A stretch of 64,000 nt of DNA from Cryptomeria japonica (taxonomy: Eukaryota > Streptophyta > Pinopsida > Cupressales > Cupressaceae), in contig NC_081412.1 of the NCBI RefSeq assembly GCF_030272615.1, positions 101,681,796-101,745,795 of the forward strand, written 5' to 3'. The first letter of the stretch is position 1. Every line of letters begins with the position of its first letter. This document shows, in pieces, positions 44,145-56,953 of the stretch. Under the pieces are notes generated by a model. It did not search any database. It saw only the letters and a list, made by a program, of their open reading frames with translations, and was not told the origin of the DNA. Made by a program: the position numbers and the translations under genes.

Positions 44145-47100
44145 AGGCCAAAACTTCTAAATTTGCATAACCCACGAGTTTCTAAAAAATATAATGTTCC
44201 TCAAAAAAATTTTGATTTTTGATTTTTTGTTTTTTAAATTGATTTTGGCTAGGCTTGGTGTAGCACGTTTTTGAATTTCTAGAACACGCACCAGTTATGA
44301 AAAATTTCCTTTTTTTTTTGCATGTGGCCACTTTTTTGCTCACCAACTTTGTACACTTACCCGCATACCACAACATAGTAATTTACATAGGGAGAACCCT
44401 TTCAAGAGAAAAATCCCACACTTCAAAAGCCACCCAACATATTATTTGGAAATAAACAACATATTACAATATACTTGCAGAACAAGCTTCTCATAGGAGT
44501 ATTACCAATAGAGATCCAGAGGTAATTCAATTTCTATAAGAATCTTACACACAACCTCCATCTCACATACCAAATATATAGGAGATCTACAACACATGAA
44601 ACTGTCAAATGATATGTCAAAACCATGGGCTAAAAGAACTCAATAAACTGACACCCATCTTATCCCCAATCCAAGATTCACTATTATGTGTCAAAATACA
44701 CATCAAAATGTGTATCTCCATTTTACAACTCATTCATGTGTCTAATAATTTTTTTCATTTCCCATTTCAAGAGAACCAACTTCTGGAGGCCATAAATTTT
44801 GAATTAGGTGTCTAATTGATGAACTATTTGAAGTTGTATTATTCATCAATACTAGAAATACTAATGTGCACAAACTAAAATTTTCTATTTAATGGTTTCA
44901 GCATTAGGGTATAGTATATAACATCTGGGATCATTGGTGGATAATTTTTGATAAACCACTCAACAAGAATCTTTATGTATCTCTATATTTCCTTCACAAA
45001 CTATATGCCAAGTTTGTCTTAGGTAGGAATGTCAAAAACTTGGACATGAGAGATTTCTAGGGTGTGGGTAGAGGTATGCACTAGGATAGAAAAAAAGCAC
45101 TTTGAGTAGTACAAGGCCCATATGAACCCCCTCCTCATATTGCTCCCCGACCTCCTTTACAATATCTAGATGTAGTTGTAGATGCAACCTTGGAAAGCAT
45201 ATTGGATGTTGATTCTTTGATTGACAATTTGATTTCTCAAATCTCGTCACTCACTCAGCCACAAGACCTTGATACTCTTGGTGGTTTGAGTGGTGTCAGT
45301 ATAGCCTCCTTTGTTACACATATTTGTGTGTCGAGATGGATGAGGTCATTGTTGTCATAGCTCACATCATTTAATTCTTTCAATATCTAATTAGGTGTGT
45401 CTCAGAGCTATATGTGATAAGGATGAGTTTAAGTTGGGGGTTTTTGCACTAAGAGCAGTGACTTTTTCTTTGGTCATGCTCTGACAGGAGCTCTAAGGAT
45501 CTCTCCCTAAGAACTGAATCCTATGATAATGACACTTTCCTAAAAATGAACTGAAGATACTAAATTTGTTCTAAGGAGGACTTAGGTGCTTTAGGTGCAA
45601 TCCAAATGTTATTAGAACTTAATTCATGGAATTATCTAATATATCTAACTACAACACAACTTCAAATTCTATTTTACTTGCTCATAAATGAAATCTATTC
45701 TACATAACTTTTAAAGCAAACTAAATCCCATCAACAAGTTTAACAAAACCTCTATCTTAATTAAACAAGTTTAACAAAACCTCTATCTTAATTACAACTT
45801 CAATCACCATTGTTTTTTACTCTAACAAGATTAATATGAAACTAGAATGCATTCACTTAACAAATCTGAACTTAACTAACAAAGTAAGAATTTGAACTTA
45901 TATGAATAAATTGATCCACTTCAAAAAGCTACTAAATATGGGTAAGACTACAAATTGTAATTGATTTTTGATTCTTTAAATTACCATGAATACATAGATA
46001 AAATGTAACTAATTTAACATGTAGAATTAAAATGAAAACTAAATCAAACTAGGATCACCTCCCTTCAGTTGAGTGGGCCCTATTCTTCCTCTGGTGGGAT
46101 CCATGAACATGGATATCTCATATCAACTTCAAATTTTCATTGCAATTAGCTCCTAGGAGGGAGTGAAACATGGAATTACAACAAATGAGACTATAAATTG
46201 ATGGCTAGCTTATGATCTAACTAACTCCTTTTCTGACTAAATTCATAGGATATATATATATATACATATCATTATTAAAATTCAAACAATGTTACTTGTC
46301 TAGAATGAGTAATAGCTACTAACTTAAACTACACAAGACTTTACAATGCATTTTTTATGCAACCCAAAACTTGAAGTTTCATAGAACAACAAATGAAAGA
46401 AGACTTGGAGAAAACAGAGGAATCATCCAGCTGGAGCGATTAGGAGTGACCAAGCATTCCATGTTGTTTGAACAAGAAGTTCATGATTTCACATCTCATA
46501 ATGACTTCCCTTTATATCTGAAACATATCTAGGAAATATAGTACAAGATATAACAACAAAAATTCAAAAGATTGGTTATTTCTTCATTAATCAATTATTG
46601 AGTAATAAATTTACGCAAATATTTTTCTAAGATATATCATCTAATTAACATAGTATAAAAGAAAAAAGTAATAAACATGCATGTATATAGTCTGTTGCCC
46701 GACACATTAATTAACAAACTACTAAGAGTTTTTAAGAATAAATTATCATTAAAAATGTCATATTTAGGCACTCATTATCCTCCCCCTCCCGCTATAAATC
46801 ATGTCCTTGTGGTGGTGGATTTGGTAGAACCCTATTCTATACCTCAATCCAGAGGACTAGATCAAGACTATTAAAATTATACTCATGGTAGGCTCTGGGA
46901 GGAACATATACATTTCATTCTTCCACTCTGTCTATCCAGTCCCTTATAATTTCTCCTACAAAGCTACCTAGTGTATTCAACCTTGGTAATCACATAAGGA
47001 TCAATGGTGGTCTGAATCTCATCCCTATCCAATCTATCTGTTGTTCTTCTATAATTATGGCCACTAATCTCACTCTAGTCAAGCTCTAGGTCATATTATG

Positions 47101-47564
47101 AGGAGAAATATGTTCTCTCCTTCCTAATTGAACTGGAATCGTACTATACCTCACCCTGGATGCTTGCAAAGATTGATAAGGAAGTTGATTTTGCACATCC
47201 TTGAAAGATTGAATACTTGCCACAATATTTTTCTTCTAGACTATTTTTACCTTATTAAGCTAAGAAATGGAAGCAAATTTAGTCCTGAATGCTATAGATC
47301 TAGGTGTTTCATCTCTGATGGGGAGGCCTATTTTTTTTATGCCTCTCTATACTAATTTAATTTGTACTCCCACTCAACTTGGTTTTGTAACAAAGAGACA
47401 AATGCTTTGATTTGAATTTCTCTAGAAAAGATATTTAGGAAAGATTGATAAAAGTGACCTAAAAGAAAACCATGCAAATAATATTCACACATTTGATTTT
47501 GGTAGCCAAGGTCACTTCTAAAAAATCCTCAATAAAATCATCATCATGATTGTATTCATTTTTT
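44145..47564. other. 3' part of element J, mostly without genes
   Basis: No convincing gene. An open stretch at 45106-45360 (plus) encodes about 85 residues, proline-rich then acidic (VVVDATLESILDVDSLIDNL), unrecognised. A 31-bp direct tandem duplication sits at 45733-45763 and 45764-45794. TCCTCCCCCTCCCGC at 46779-46793 is polypurine on the minus strand and could be the polypurine tract of J, placing a 3' LTR to its left, but I could not find matching LTR ends. 44386-44420 (GGGAGAACCCTTTCAAG, AAAAATCCCAC) resembles the terminal LTR module. Confidence 0.4.
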
Positions 47565-49439
47565 CTACCTAGCATTAATTGATTGATCTTCTATTTTAAA
47601 AATTCTTTCCCTTAAAAATGGAGCATAAAGTTTAGAGGGTTTTCTCATTGCTAACAGTGCTGAAGATAATTCAGCCACTTGTTCTAGTCTTTGTGTGGCA
47701 CCATTTTTCACCTTCTCCATCTCTGCAAGCTGCTTAGTTAATTCAACATTTTTCAGTTTGTACTTTATAATAGTCAAAGAGAGATATTTAGGGGGAGTTG
47801 AAGAAGTGAAGGCTTCTTGGTCATGAGTTTGAATTATTTGTCTCTTCAACTGATTGTGTTTTTGTTCCAATTCTTCTCTCAACTTTCTTAATTCCTCTGT
47901 ATTTTCCAATGCATTAGCTTGGCGGAGTGCATCCTTTGTTTCCATTTTCTTTTTCATCTACCTCTTTTTGAATTCATTTTGTTTGTTGAATAGTATTCTA
48001 AAGTTCTTAATTTTTCTATCTTAAACTCTCTTCAAGGAAATACATTTTTTCCTTGGCTTTAGTGAGCTCAACTTCTACTTTGAACAATACCATTGCCTTG
48101 ATCAGCTCCACATCTTCCTCCATTCTTCCCTTATCCATTTTTGCTGGAACTTCTTCTTTGACCATAACTTCCTTACCCTCCCTTTTGATAAATGGCTAAG
48201 GTGATGAAGGTGGTGACTGGTTTTGACGTGTTTCAAATTCCTCAGGAGCTTTAGGTATTTTATTCTAGCTCCTGGTGGTAAGGAGGGATGGGGTAATTTT
48301 TGCATTTCAGAATCATCCAAAGACCTATCATTAATAGAAATAATTTTAGGCTGAGATTCTTTAGGAGGATTTTCATTCTTTGCTTGGAAAATGTTGCATC
48401 AATAGTTTCTTATTCAGAAGCATGACTTGACACTGGTTCTTGAGTTTCAACACGTGGAGAAACATCAAGGGTTTGCACAGGGGTTTGTGAGATAGGGTCA
48501 CTAGGAGTTTGAAAAGATGAGGCGTCGAGAGATTGCTGGGTGGCAACAACAGGGCTAGAGTTTTCTTCTATCTTCTCCTGAATTGTCCTTTTCATAGAGC
48601 TACGAGTAACTCTAGTAGGCCTAGACTCATCAATTTCTACTTTCCTTTTCTTGTTTGATGTTTCCCTTCTAGTGGGCCTAGGCTTTTCAATTTTTTTATT
48701 TTTTTTCTTCTCTGAGTTTTTCCCTTTTTCTATTTTAACCCTTTTTAATGTAGGTCCCTTTTTTCCCTTTTTCTTTGCAGGAGAAGATAGAAATTCCAAC
48801 CATCCTTCTTTCCTTGATTCTTTTCTTAAGAAATGATGCTTTATGATTAGATGAATCAAACTATGATATCTAATTGAACTACATATCCTTGACCCTATAT
48901 ATCATAGTGGAAATTTGAGAAAATAGGAAAGTTGGAAGATTAATTCTAACCTCAAGCCGGGTATTTCCATACCTCAAATACATCAATAGTCTCATACTCA
49001 ATCCTAGCATGGTCCCACATTGGCCCTCGTAGGTGAAAAAATTCATCAACCATAGTATTGTTGTCCTACAGGGTTCTTCTAAGCTATTTTGGCTTATTCC
49101 CTTAGTGCTCCCTTTATCAACTTGTAACTCAGGTCATCGCCCATACCCTTCATAAAATGCATTAATCAAGTCTTCAAATTTAATGTGCCCTTTATTTCCC
49201 ATTTCTCCTTTTGTTGTGATTCTTGATAATTCATTGATAACTTGAGGGTTTACTTCTATGACTTCTCCACTGACTCTGGAAATGTTTACATGGAAATTTC
49301 TTACAAACTCCTCCACCATGTTCAACTCAAAACCCTCGTACATTCTTATAAAATTCAGCTAGCCTTCTTGTTCTAATAGTCTCTCTATTTGAGGGTATAA
49401 ACTAAAAATTTATGGCTCTATTTTTCTTTTGTTCCCCAT
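47565..49439 (-). pseudogene. ORF2-like protein of element J
   Basis: Minus strand from ATG 49439: MGNKRKIEP, a stop, PQIERLLEQEG, a stop, then NFIRMYEGFELNMVEEFVRN and SGEVIEVNPQVINELSRITT. Frame changes follow, with NTMVDEFFHLRGPMWDHARI near 49040. The next block (48859-48410) is strongly basic (KKKGKKGPTLKRVKIEKGKN), then Ser/Pro/Gln-rich; the last (47957-47565) is a coiled coil (LRKLREELEQKHNQLKRQII). The order globular domain, basic and low-complexity linker, coiled coil is the same as in element H. At least four stops or frameshifts. The basic stretch suggests nuclear targeting or nucleic-acid binding. Unrecognised otherwise. Confidence 0.55.
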
Positions 49440-49858
49440 TTTTAGCTCTACAACTTTGAAAAGAAGCTTCTATGACTCTGGATGTTCAAACCTGATTATG
49501 GAAAAAGAATGAACATTTTTTGCTTTTAAGAGCCAAAATTTTAGCACAAGTAATGATTTATTACACACGTTCTCTAATTAATTTCAGATTTAACTGGACA
49601 ATCCACATGCCACCTTTGTAAACACTTCTTTAATTTGCTAGGTTGATGACAATCATAGCATGTGTGTAATATTTTCATAATAATCATTACTTAGATTTGA
49701 AGTTACAAGTGTTGTCATTCAAATTTAAATCCTTATCTCTCTGTCGATCATTAATTTGGTACTTAAAAATTATAATAATAATGTTAAAAATGAGTTGGTG
49801 GATACTTCTATACAAGAAAAATTTATCACTCATACTCTATACTTACTAAATTAGAAAA
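49440..49858 (-). other. leader of element J
   Basis: No gene. Ends at the insertion of element D; GAAAA at 49854-49858 would be the left target duplication of D. Confidence 0.45.
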
Positions 49859-50794
49859 TGTTGGAATCCAATAACATTGAGAGGTGGGGGAATCAGTGTT
49901 ATACTAGAATGATTAATTTTAACCTTATTATAACATGCATGCACCAACCTGTAAACTAGTACATACAAAATTGAAATAAGTAAAGCAACCAATAAGCCAA
50001 TCACATAAATGAGAACCATAACACAGAGATTTATACATGGAAAATCTCAAAGAGGAAAAACCATAGTGGGATTTGTGATCCACAATATCAATCCATTAGC
50101 TATATGAAGAGATATTACAAAATATGAGGGGCCTGCACTTTTAGGAAGGCTTACAGCCTAGAGCACACTACTCAATCACAAAAGGAGCCTCACTAACTAC
50201 ATAAAAATTCCAGACTACAACCCAAAGAAGTGTTGAACTACTAAGATAGCATTTTCTATGCTTGAATAGAGTTCTGGTTTAAGCTTTGTTTATTCCGATC
50301 TGAAACCCTAAACCCTTTATCAGAATAACCCTTACATAAATTTCCTCACATACATGATCCCTCTGATATATTTTGCATTGTATTAAATTTACATATCCAT
50401 AATCTCCTATCATATGTCTATATAAAAATGATCTATCAACTGACTTATATACCCTATACAAATTTACATCCCTTATGTCAGCTTACAAAGATATATACAA
50501 TATCAAATTACATGTTAGGCAAATAACATAAATGCTTTAATATTAAAATCAATTGCTGATGCCGGATCCAAGATATGTTGGCCTCCAATACTGATAAACT
50601 TTACTAAACCATGTCGGCCTACATTGCCGGTAACCAAAGAAATCCTTTTGTCTTGCTGGTGTTGGTATCGGTGTAGTATCTATGAAGTGCTTGTCAGTAC
50701 ACAACTGAACCAAAACATGAAGCCAAAAAACAATACCATGTTTCCATTAATGATAACATAGTGAAACCAACCAATTGAGTATCAATTGCCAATA
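49859..50794 (-). repeat. 3' LTR of element D (A family)
   Basis: 936 bases, TGTTGGAATCCAATAAC to ATTGCCAATA (final CA decayed to TA), same family as 9451-10368. The antisense ATACATGGAAAATC and GGAAAAACCATAGTGGG motifs lie at 50033-50070. No gene. Confidence 0.87.
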
Positions 50795-50806
50795 ATCTCC
50801 CCCTTT
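50795..50806 (-). other. polypurine tract of element D
   Basis: ATCTCCCCCTTT on the plus strand, abutting the LTR. A second motif, TCCCCCTTTGACATCAATGCC, lies at about 50967-50987 and can form a short hairpin; the spacing between the two is about 170 bases. Confidence 0.86.
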
Positions 50807-51091
50807 GGCATTTATGGCAACACTCATGTGAAAAATGGTCAAGGTTTCATTCGTCGGTTTCATCTAGCCCTACTCCCCCTGAGCTGAATATGTAGAATAC
50901 TCCACATCTCCATAACTCCCAATAATGCATACACCTACTTTTATTCTTTTTCAGATCTATATCACTCCCCCTTTGACATCAATGCCATAAAAACTTCTAA
51001 AAGGAATGTCAAAGAATAAGAACTATACAATGAATATCCCAAAATGTCTTACCAGAGCTTGACAAATTTCTAAATTTCTAGATAATCCTTC

Positions 51092-53119
51092 TCAAGTAGA
51101 TCGAGATAAGTATCCCAACCTATTTTTAATGCACCGAAAAATAGATACAAATCCACTCAATATATGTGCAAATGCCTCTTTCTCATTTACCTCTACCAGT
51201 GTGGGCTTTCCCACCACATCCATGCATTCTTTCTTGTGTACATTGAGTGAATCCAATCGGGGACTCACCAAGCCTCTCAGACTTCTGGCTCTTTTTATTA
51301 TTTTGTCTCTTTCCTTCTCAAGAACAAAAGTTTGGTTCTCCAAAATCAAAATTTGACCATCAATTGATGTAGTCAATGAAATCAATCCATCAAAAGAATT
51401 AGATATATTTGCAATTTTCTCTTGAATTTCTTTTATCTTTTTATCCACATTAGTTGTATGCATATCAATGTTACAACATACCCTATATATATTTGTACAT
51501 TGCTTCAAATAATTTTCGATTAGTTTCAGCTTCTCATCAATTCAATTACCTGATCAAATGCAACTCTCTTAGCTTGAGTAAACCTCTCTAGTGCTTGCTG
51601 GTTTGAAATTTGTTGTAAGGATTGAAAATCCTTTGAAATATGCTCAGTAATTATCTTAATCTTGTCGGATGGGCTCACTTCAATTTCATTCTTGCACTCC
51701 GCGACTAGTCTATGTAAAACAATGATTGATTGATCAATAATCCCTTTATCTGTAGATCCTTCCTTCATTAGTTTTTGTGCTACCATCATCATGAGTTCAG
51801 TAGGACTCATCTTTGTGATGTTTTTCTTTTTGACCTGTGAGGTGTCAATTGACAACAATGATAGACCAACCACTAGTTCCCTATCGGATTCCCCTATCTT
51901 CTCTTCTGAAGATTTATCCTTTATAACTTCCTTACTTACACCGGTGGCTTCGCCACTTGGTGTAGTCTATGTACCTACCGGTTCCTCTGTAGGAACTATA
52001 ACCTCAACCTGTACATTTGTATTCGAAGGACAATTATCCTCAATATTAATATCCTATACAAAATTATCTTGTTCACTCTCTATATTAAATGATATCTCAA
52101 TATTCGTCTGTACATCTATATTTATCGGGGGCTCAATTTCCACTATCTTAATATTTTTCAAAACTGAGGGTGAAGTACCCATAATCTATTTTCCTTTTCC
52201 TTCAATCGAGGTATCTACAGTGTCTATTTTGGTTTCCGGTGAAGTAAAGAATCCTCTGTTCTCTCCAAGGAATTTAACCCATTCTTTTTGAGTCTCATTT
52301 ATTATTTCAATTACCCATCCTAGCATCAGACTAGTTATCCTTAGTTTGTTATTAAAAAATTTTATGTCTGCAACCTCAAGTGTCTTTTCCATTTCATCTG
52401 GAGCAATAGTAACATAAATAGAGAATAGCTCTTGAATTTTAATATGCTTGTCTTCTTGCATAGCTGACAGTCTTCTAGCATCTAACATATTATCAATTCA
52501 GCCAGTATTTGATTTTCTATTTCTATTAAGGCTTACTTATAAATATCCAAGTATAATAAGACTGCTTCCTCTAAGTGTTTATAATAGAATTGAAGATTCT
52601 TGAACATGCCATCTTTAGTGATTTCATCTACTAATTCTGCACAAGTTTTAGGTGGTATGATAGTCACATTACCGGATTCAATTGCTAAGTCGATGTCACT
52701 CTTCTTCTTCCTCTTTGCAGTACCAGATGTAGTTGAAGGTGTTGTCTTTGGTGCTTTATTTTGTGCCGGTATTTTGATTGTAACCTTCCTAGTTGGCTAC
52801 TTCTTAGCTTCGACTTTAGCTTCCTCTATTTTCTTCATAACAACACACTTAAATGCCAACGGCGTGTCATCCTCAAATTTTGATTTTGCAGTAACAGGCT
52901 CAATATGTACTTTGGGATTCTTCCTCTTCCTTCCTTTCTCTGGGACAACATCAATTAAAGCTTTAATTTTCTTTGAGACCTTCTCCACAAATTTTCTTGC
53001 TTTCCCTTCTTGCTTCTCTCTTTTCTTCCAGTTGAACTTTGTTTCAACCTCTTGTGTTTTCTGTTGTGCAGTACCGCATGGCTTCTTTGCCTCATCAATT
53101 GGTGCATCAATCAGCATTT
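51092..53119 (-). pseudogene. ORF2 of element D, C-terminal part
   Basis: Minus strand, cut at 53119 by element F. Segments: a lysine-rich stretch (53119-52797, WKKREKQEGKARKFVEKVSK); a helical block with AELVDEITKDGMFKNLQFYY and, at 52488-52186, IQELFSIYVTIAPDEMEKTL; a low-complexity Pro/Thr/Glu linker; and C-terminal coiled coils (51873-51526, 51508-51092, FDGLISLTTSIDGQILILEN). The same blocks occur in the same order at 59256-60799 in element E (ERSLVHLFPDMSVAEIKEHL, LDGLISLLANIQAQNSLMES). At least five stops, mostly TAG or TAA. Function unknown; no enzymatic motif visible. Confidence 0.6.
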
Positions 53120-54154
53120 TGTTAGGTCTCGGAGACAACTGAGAGGGGGGGGCCTGAATCAGTTGTCCAATAAATTCAACCAAAATTAACTTAACCAAAA
53201 CTTAATGCTGGTAGATAGTTTTATCTATTAATTATAGTACCAGTAAAGATTAATGCATGAAACAAAAAGATAATAACATCCACAACACATAACACAAATA
53301 TTTGTACGTGGAAACCTATAAGGGGAAAAACCACGGTGGGAAGCCTTACCCACAATCAAATGATACTACTGTAGATAGTATGTGTGTACAATATGGAGTC
53401 TGCACATGCAGAAAGGCCAGCTACCTAGAGCTCACTGCTCAATCACAAAATGGGAGTCACATTGACTACAATTGGATGGTAAAATCCAATGATAATGTAC
53501 TGCATAAAATAACATCTTCATATGTTGGATTCGGTATCGATTTAGTTCTGATTGCCTTCACAAAAACCTTCCTTCAATCTTCAAATGATGTCTGTGTGTA
53601 TAGCTCTACTTATTTTTGCATATACCCTATTGCAATCCTTTTTCCAATCACATATCAATCTCACAAATGAGATCTTACATTTATATCATAACCTAAGACC
53701 AACTGAATAGGTCGGCTCACTAAAAGATATTACAATAAAATCAATTACAAATAAATCATTATGTGATGCATCATGTCGACTCAATGCATTTACAATAATA
53801 ATAAATTATCTCCATAACGTGTCATGCTGATCTGGAATAGATATGCTTGCTAGTGCATAACCTGGACCTATTTGCTAGTAACAGCAAATATGCAAACCCG
53901 AACAGACCAATAACCAAATCACCAAAACCAAGTGATCGAATAATGTCTTCAACATAACCAAGTAGTCTCCAGGTCATTCCAGGTGCTGGTGAACAACATA
54001 ACTTGTTGGTGAACCAAATACTGGTGACTTTGCATAAGTCACTGACTTGTCGGTGAACAAAACCAAAGATCTCCAAGTGTTGATAAGGTTGAAAAGCATT
54101 GACAAGTGTTGACATCAATGACAAAACCATATCAACATATCCAAAATACCAACA
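53120..54154 (-). repeat. 3' LTR of copia element F
   Basis: 1035 bases, TGTTAGGTCTCGGAG to AAATACCAACA on the plus strand. It carries the antisense module GTACGTGGAAACC and GGAAAAACCACGGTGGG (53303-53340). The partner LTR lies outside the window. CATTT at 53115-53119 would be one target duplication. Open frames at 53302-53670 and 53822-54202 are not genes. Confidence 0.82.
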
Positions 54155-54420
54155 ATCTCCCCCTTTGGCATTGATGGAAACACAAGATGAAAAAACCATC
54201 AAAGTGCCAAAACCAACAATCTCCCAAAGAGATCATTAACTAGAAATCAAAATACATAATATCTCTCCCCAAAAGATAATGTGTTTTTCTATATCAATCT
54301 CTCCCCCTTTGACATCAAATACCAAAGCAATACAAAATGAAATACAAAATACCAATTAACCAATTTATCCAACTACTCCTCCTAAGAAGTATCTCTCCTC
54401 ATCAAAGCCGAAATAAAAGA
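54155..54420 (-). other. polypurine tracts and 3' untranslated region of element F
   Basis: ATCTCCCCCTTT at 54155-54166 is the LTR-adjacent polypurine tract; a second, CTCCCCCTTTGACATC, lies at about 54301. The rest connects to RNase H at 62366, across element E. Confidence 0.78.
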
Positions 54421-54425
54421 TTTTT
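54421..54425 (+). repeat. target site duplication of element E, left copy
   Basis: TTTTT, repeated at 62361-62365. Low complexity, but exactly adjacent to both LTR ends. Confidence 0.8.
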
Positions 54426-55559
54426 TGTTACTACTTATCAAGTTGCCATTAGTTTTATATTCAAAGTCATACTATACATTCTAGTCGGTTAAGCACTACC
54501 GAATCATGCAGTCAGTATACACATAAAAAAGTGGATATGCACAGTCTAGTCGGTTATAGAAGAAAGCAGTTCCAGAACACAGTATACACCAAGCTATCTA
54601 CCAAGTATCTTTTTGAGACTACTGAGCAGTAAAGATGACACACCGAGTTGATATTCACCAAGTGAAATGTGTTACCAGATACATTGAACCTAGACATGCA
54701 TATGAAAACGTGTTACAAGATCAAGGCACATCTAACCGTTATTACACTGGAAATTGCACCAGAAGATTGTGTATGATTACAAGGACAATTGAACCAATGA
54801 AATATTTTGTTTAGTTATTCATTCGATAAATCTTGTTTGTAAGATCGAAGCAATGAATTGGATCACCATTTTAAGAGATCTATTTATATAGCATGAGTTA
54901 AGAGCAAGGTGTGTGCATGTATGAATGTAGAAAGACTGTTACAGAGACACAGAGGTCACTAAGAAGGTTTTCAGAGAACAGTCAAAGAACAAAGTAAATA
55001 GAAGGGTTTACCGAGTTACTATATGGGTTATTGAGGTATGATATAAGCAAGGTAATCTTATTTTGAGCATATAGAATCTACTATAACATTTCAAATGTAA
55101 AGTTGTAGATATTTGTAATGATTTTATTGTAATATTGTGAAGTTGAAAGAGAAACCTTTAACAGGGTAAAAGACTCTAACCAGGTGCAACATTCAAAATA
55201 AATGTTGTAAGATCCTTTAGCAAGGTAGATCTAACAGATCTTGATACTCCTAATAGGGTAAGCTATTAGAAATAGCTAAATGTAGCTCTAACCGAGAATT
55301 CTTTATTATTGTAGTAGTGAAGTTATGGGTGCCATCCCCACTGCAGTTTTTCTTTCTAACCAAGAGTTTCTGCGTAACCAAAATATATGTGTTATGGAGT
55401 GAATCATGTATGATTGTTACCTATTTGTTTTAACTTTATTTTATGTTAATGCACTATTTGGTTTATGCATAATAGTAAAGTTATTATTCAAGAAAAGTTT
55501 TGAAGTACTGATTCACCCCTCCCCTCTCAGTACATTAGCTTTCCATATTGGGCCTAACA
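54426..55559 (+). repeat. 5' LTR of element E
   Basis: 1134 bases, TGTTACTACTTATCAAG to GGGCCTAACA. Relative to the 3' LTR it lacks 28 bases near 55180. Near its end are CTAACCAGGTG and CCTAATAGGG repeats, then CCATCCCCACTGCAGTTTTT. Its sequence is unrelated by eye to the A/D LTR. Confidence 0.92.
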
Positions 55560-55561
55560 AT

Positions 55562-55573
55562 TGGTATAAGAGC
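55562..55573 (+). other. primer binding site of element E
   Basis: TGGTATAAGAGC, one base from the usual TGGTATCAGAGC. Confidence 0.87.
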
Positions 55574-55621
55574 TTGAATCTTGGAAAAAGGTTTAACTAC
55601 CTAAAGAGAAAGATCTTATCA

Positions 55622-56953
55622 ATGGAAGGCTATAAACAATCTTGGAGGATTGTATATCTGCAAGAAGAGCTGGATCATGCAAATCAAGTGATTGCAGACA
55701 TGCAAAGGCAAATGCAAAAATCTCTGAAAGTAAGAAGAAGATTATCTGATGACTTGCAAGATTCTCAAGAGCTAGTGGAACAAATTGAGACATCATCTGA
55801 GAATAGTATATCTGAAGAAACTGAAGAAATGATTAGAGTATTGAAAGAAAAGAACAAAGCATTGGCTGATCAACTAAAAAAAATGAAAAGAGAACATGAA
55901 CATTTCAGCACACAGATGACTGAAAATCTAGATGCATTAAGGAAAGTTGAGGATAGAGCAAGAGATCTACAAAGAGAGAAACAACAACTTGAAGTCTTAG
56001 TATCTGAGAAGAATGATGAAATCATAAGGTTGACTGGGATTCAACAAAATATGACAGATCAACTAGGCTATGCACATCATGAAGCAATTCTAAAGAATGA
56101 TGAGAATCAAGCATTGAAACTTGAAGTATCAAGGTTGACTGATGAACTTGAAACAAAGAAGAAATCCAAAGAAACATTGAAGAAGAGTTATGAAGCATCA
56201 AAGATGTTGGATGAGCAACTGAATACAAGAAGACCCAACAAAGATGCAAGACTTGGTTACAAAGGAAAAGACTCTACCGAGAAAGGAATTCATACTACTG
56301 AGAGAGGAGAATCATCAAAGCAAGCTGGAAATAGGAATAAAATCAAAAGGAAGAAGCCTATTTGCTACTACTATGGAAATCAAGGTCATACTACCAACAT
56401 ATGCCAGATCAGAAAAGGTAAGCAACTGAATATCACTAAGTCAAATGAGTATTGTTACAATTGCAATAAATATGGTCACACATCTAATCAATGTAGGACA
56501 AAGTCTGTTAACAACCATCAGAAGGCAAAATTCAAAGGGTTTTGTAAAAACTGCAATAGATATGGACATAGTACCGAGAAGTGTTGGTTTAAGCAAAAGA
56601 ACCACATGTGGTCTACACATTGAGCAAACACTAGTGGTTACCAAACTCACACAGATCCTTACCAACAATATGTAGCAGTACCATGGGATTACAATACAAG
56701 GATATGGTGCGAATGTTGTGGAAGGTATGGACACATTAGTGCTAACTATTTTATAAGGTTTGGAATGAACAACCGAAGATCATGGAGAAATCCTAGTATG
56801 GCATGTTTTCATTGTCACAAAGTTGGACATTTAGCTAGAGATTGCAGAGATCAACCTAGAGGAGACACTGAAGAGATAAAAGAAAAATTCAAGATGTCTA
56901 GAAAAAGAAGGAAATCATGTCAGATGAAGAAAACACCTTACCTACTGAGCTAG
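55622..56953 (+). pseudogene. ORF1 of element E: long coiled coil and five zinc knuckles
   Basis: ATG 55622 gives MEGYKQSWRIVYLQEELDHA and a frame open to 56623; the upstream open sequence belongs to the LTR, so this is the likelier start. Residues 10-220 are almost continuous charged heptads (LKEKNKALADQLKKMKREHE, LTDELETKKKSKETLKKSYE), a long coiled coil. A basic stretch leads to CYYYGNQGHTTNIC (second Cys replaced by Tyr), CYNCNKYGHTSNQC and CKNCNRYGHSTEKC. After the TGA at 56621 the same frame continues with CECCGRYGHISANY and CFHCHKVGHLARDC, ending 56953. The family protein is therefore probably about 440 residues with five knuckles, gag-like in layout but without a capsid-type domain I recognise. 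Confidence 0.8.

Noticed and set aside
43811-44170. 119-codon open frame rich in Ser, Leu and Pro
   Set aside because: It is the (CT)n microsatellite; the composition is that of the repeat, and the upstream part belongs to the C LTR.
45733-45794. 31-bp direct duplication as a possible CRISPR-like or satellite array
   Set aside because: Only two adjacent copies without spacers; a simple slippage event.
51791-52291. 166-codon plus-strand open frame
   Set aside because: Antisense to the low-complexity linker and helical block of D ORF2, which has homology to element E.
55406-55621. Start of ORF1 of E at 55406 inside the LTR
   Set aside because: The upstream codons fall in the LTR and across the primer site; the ATG at 55622 is the likely start.
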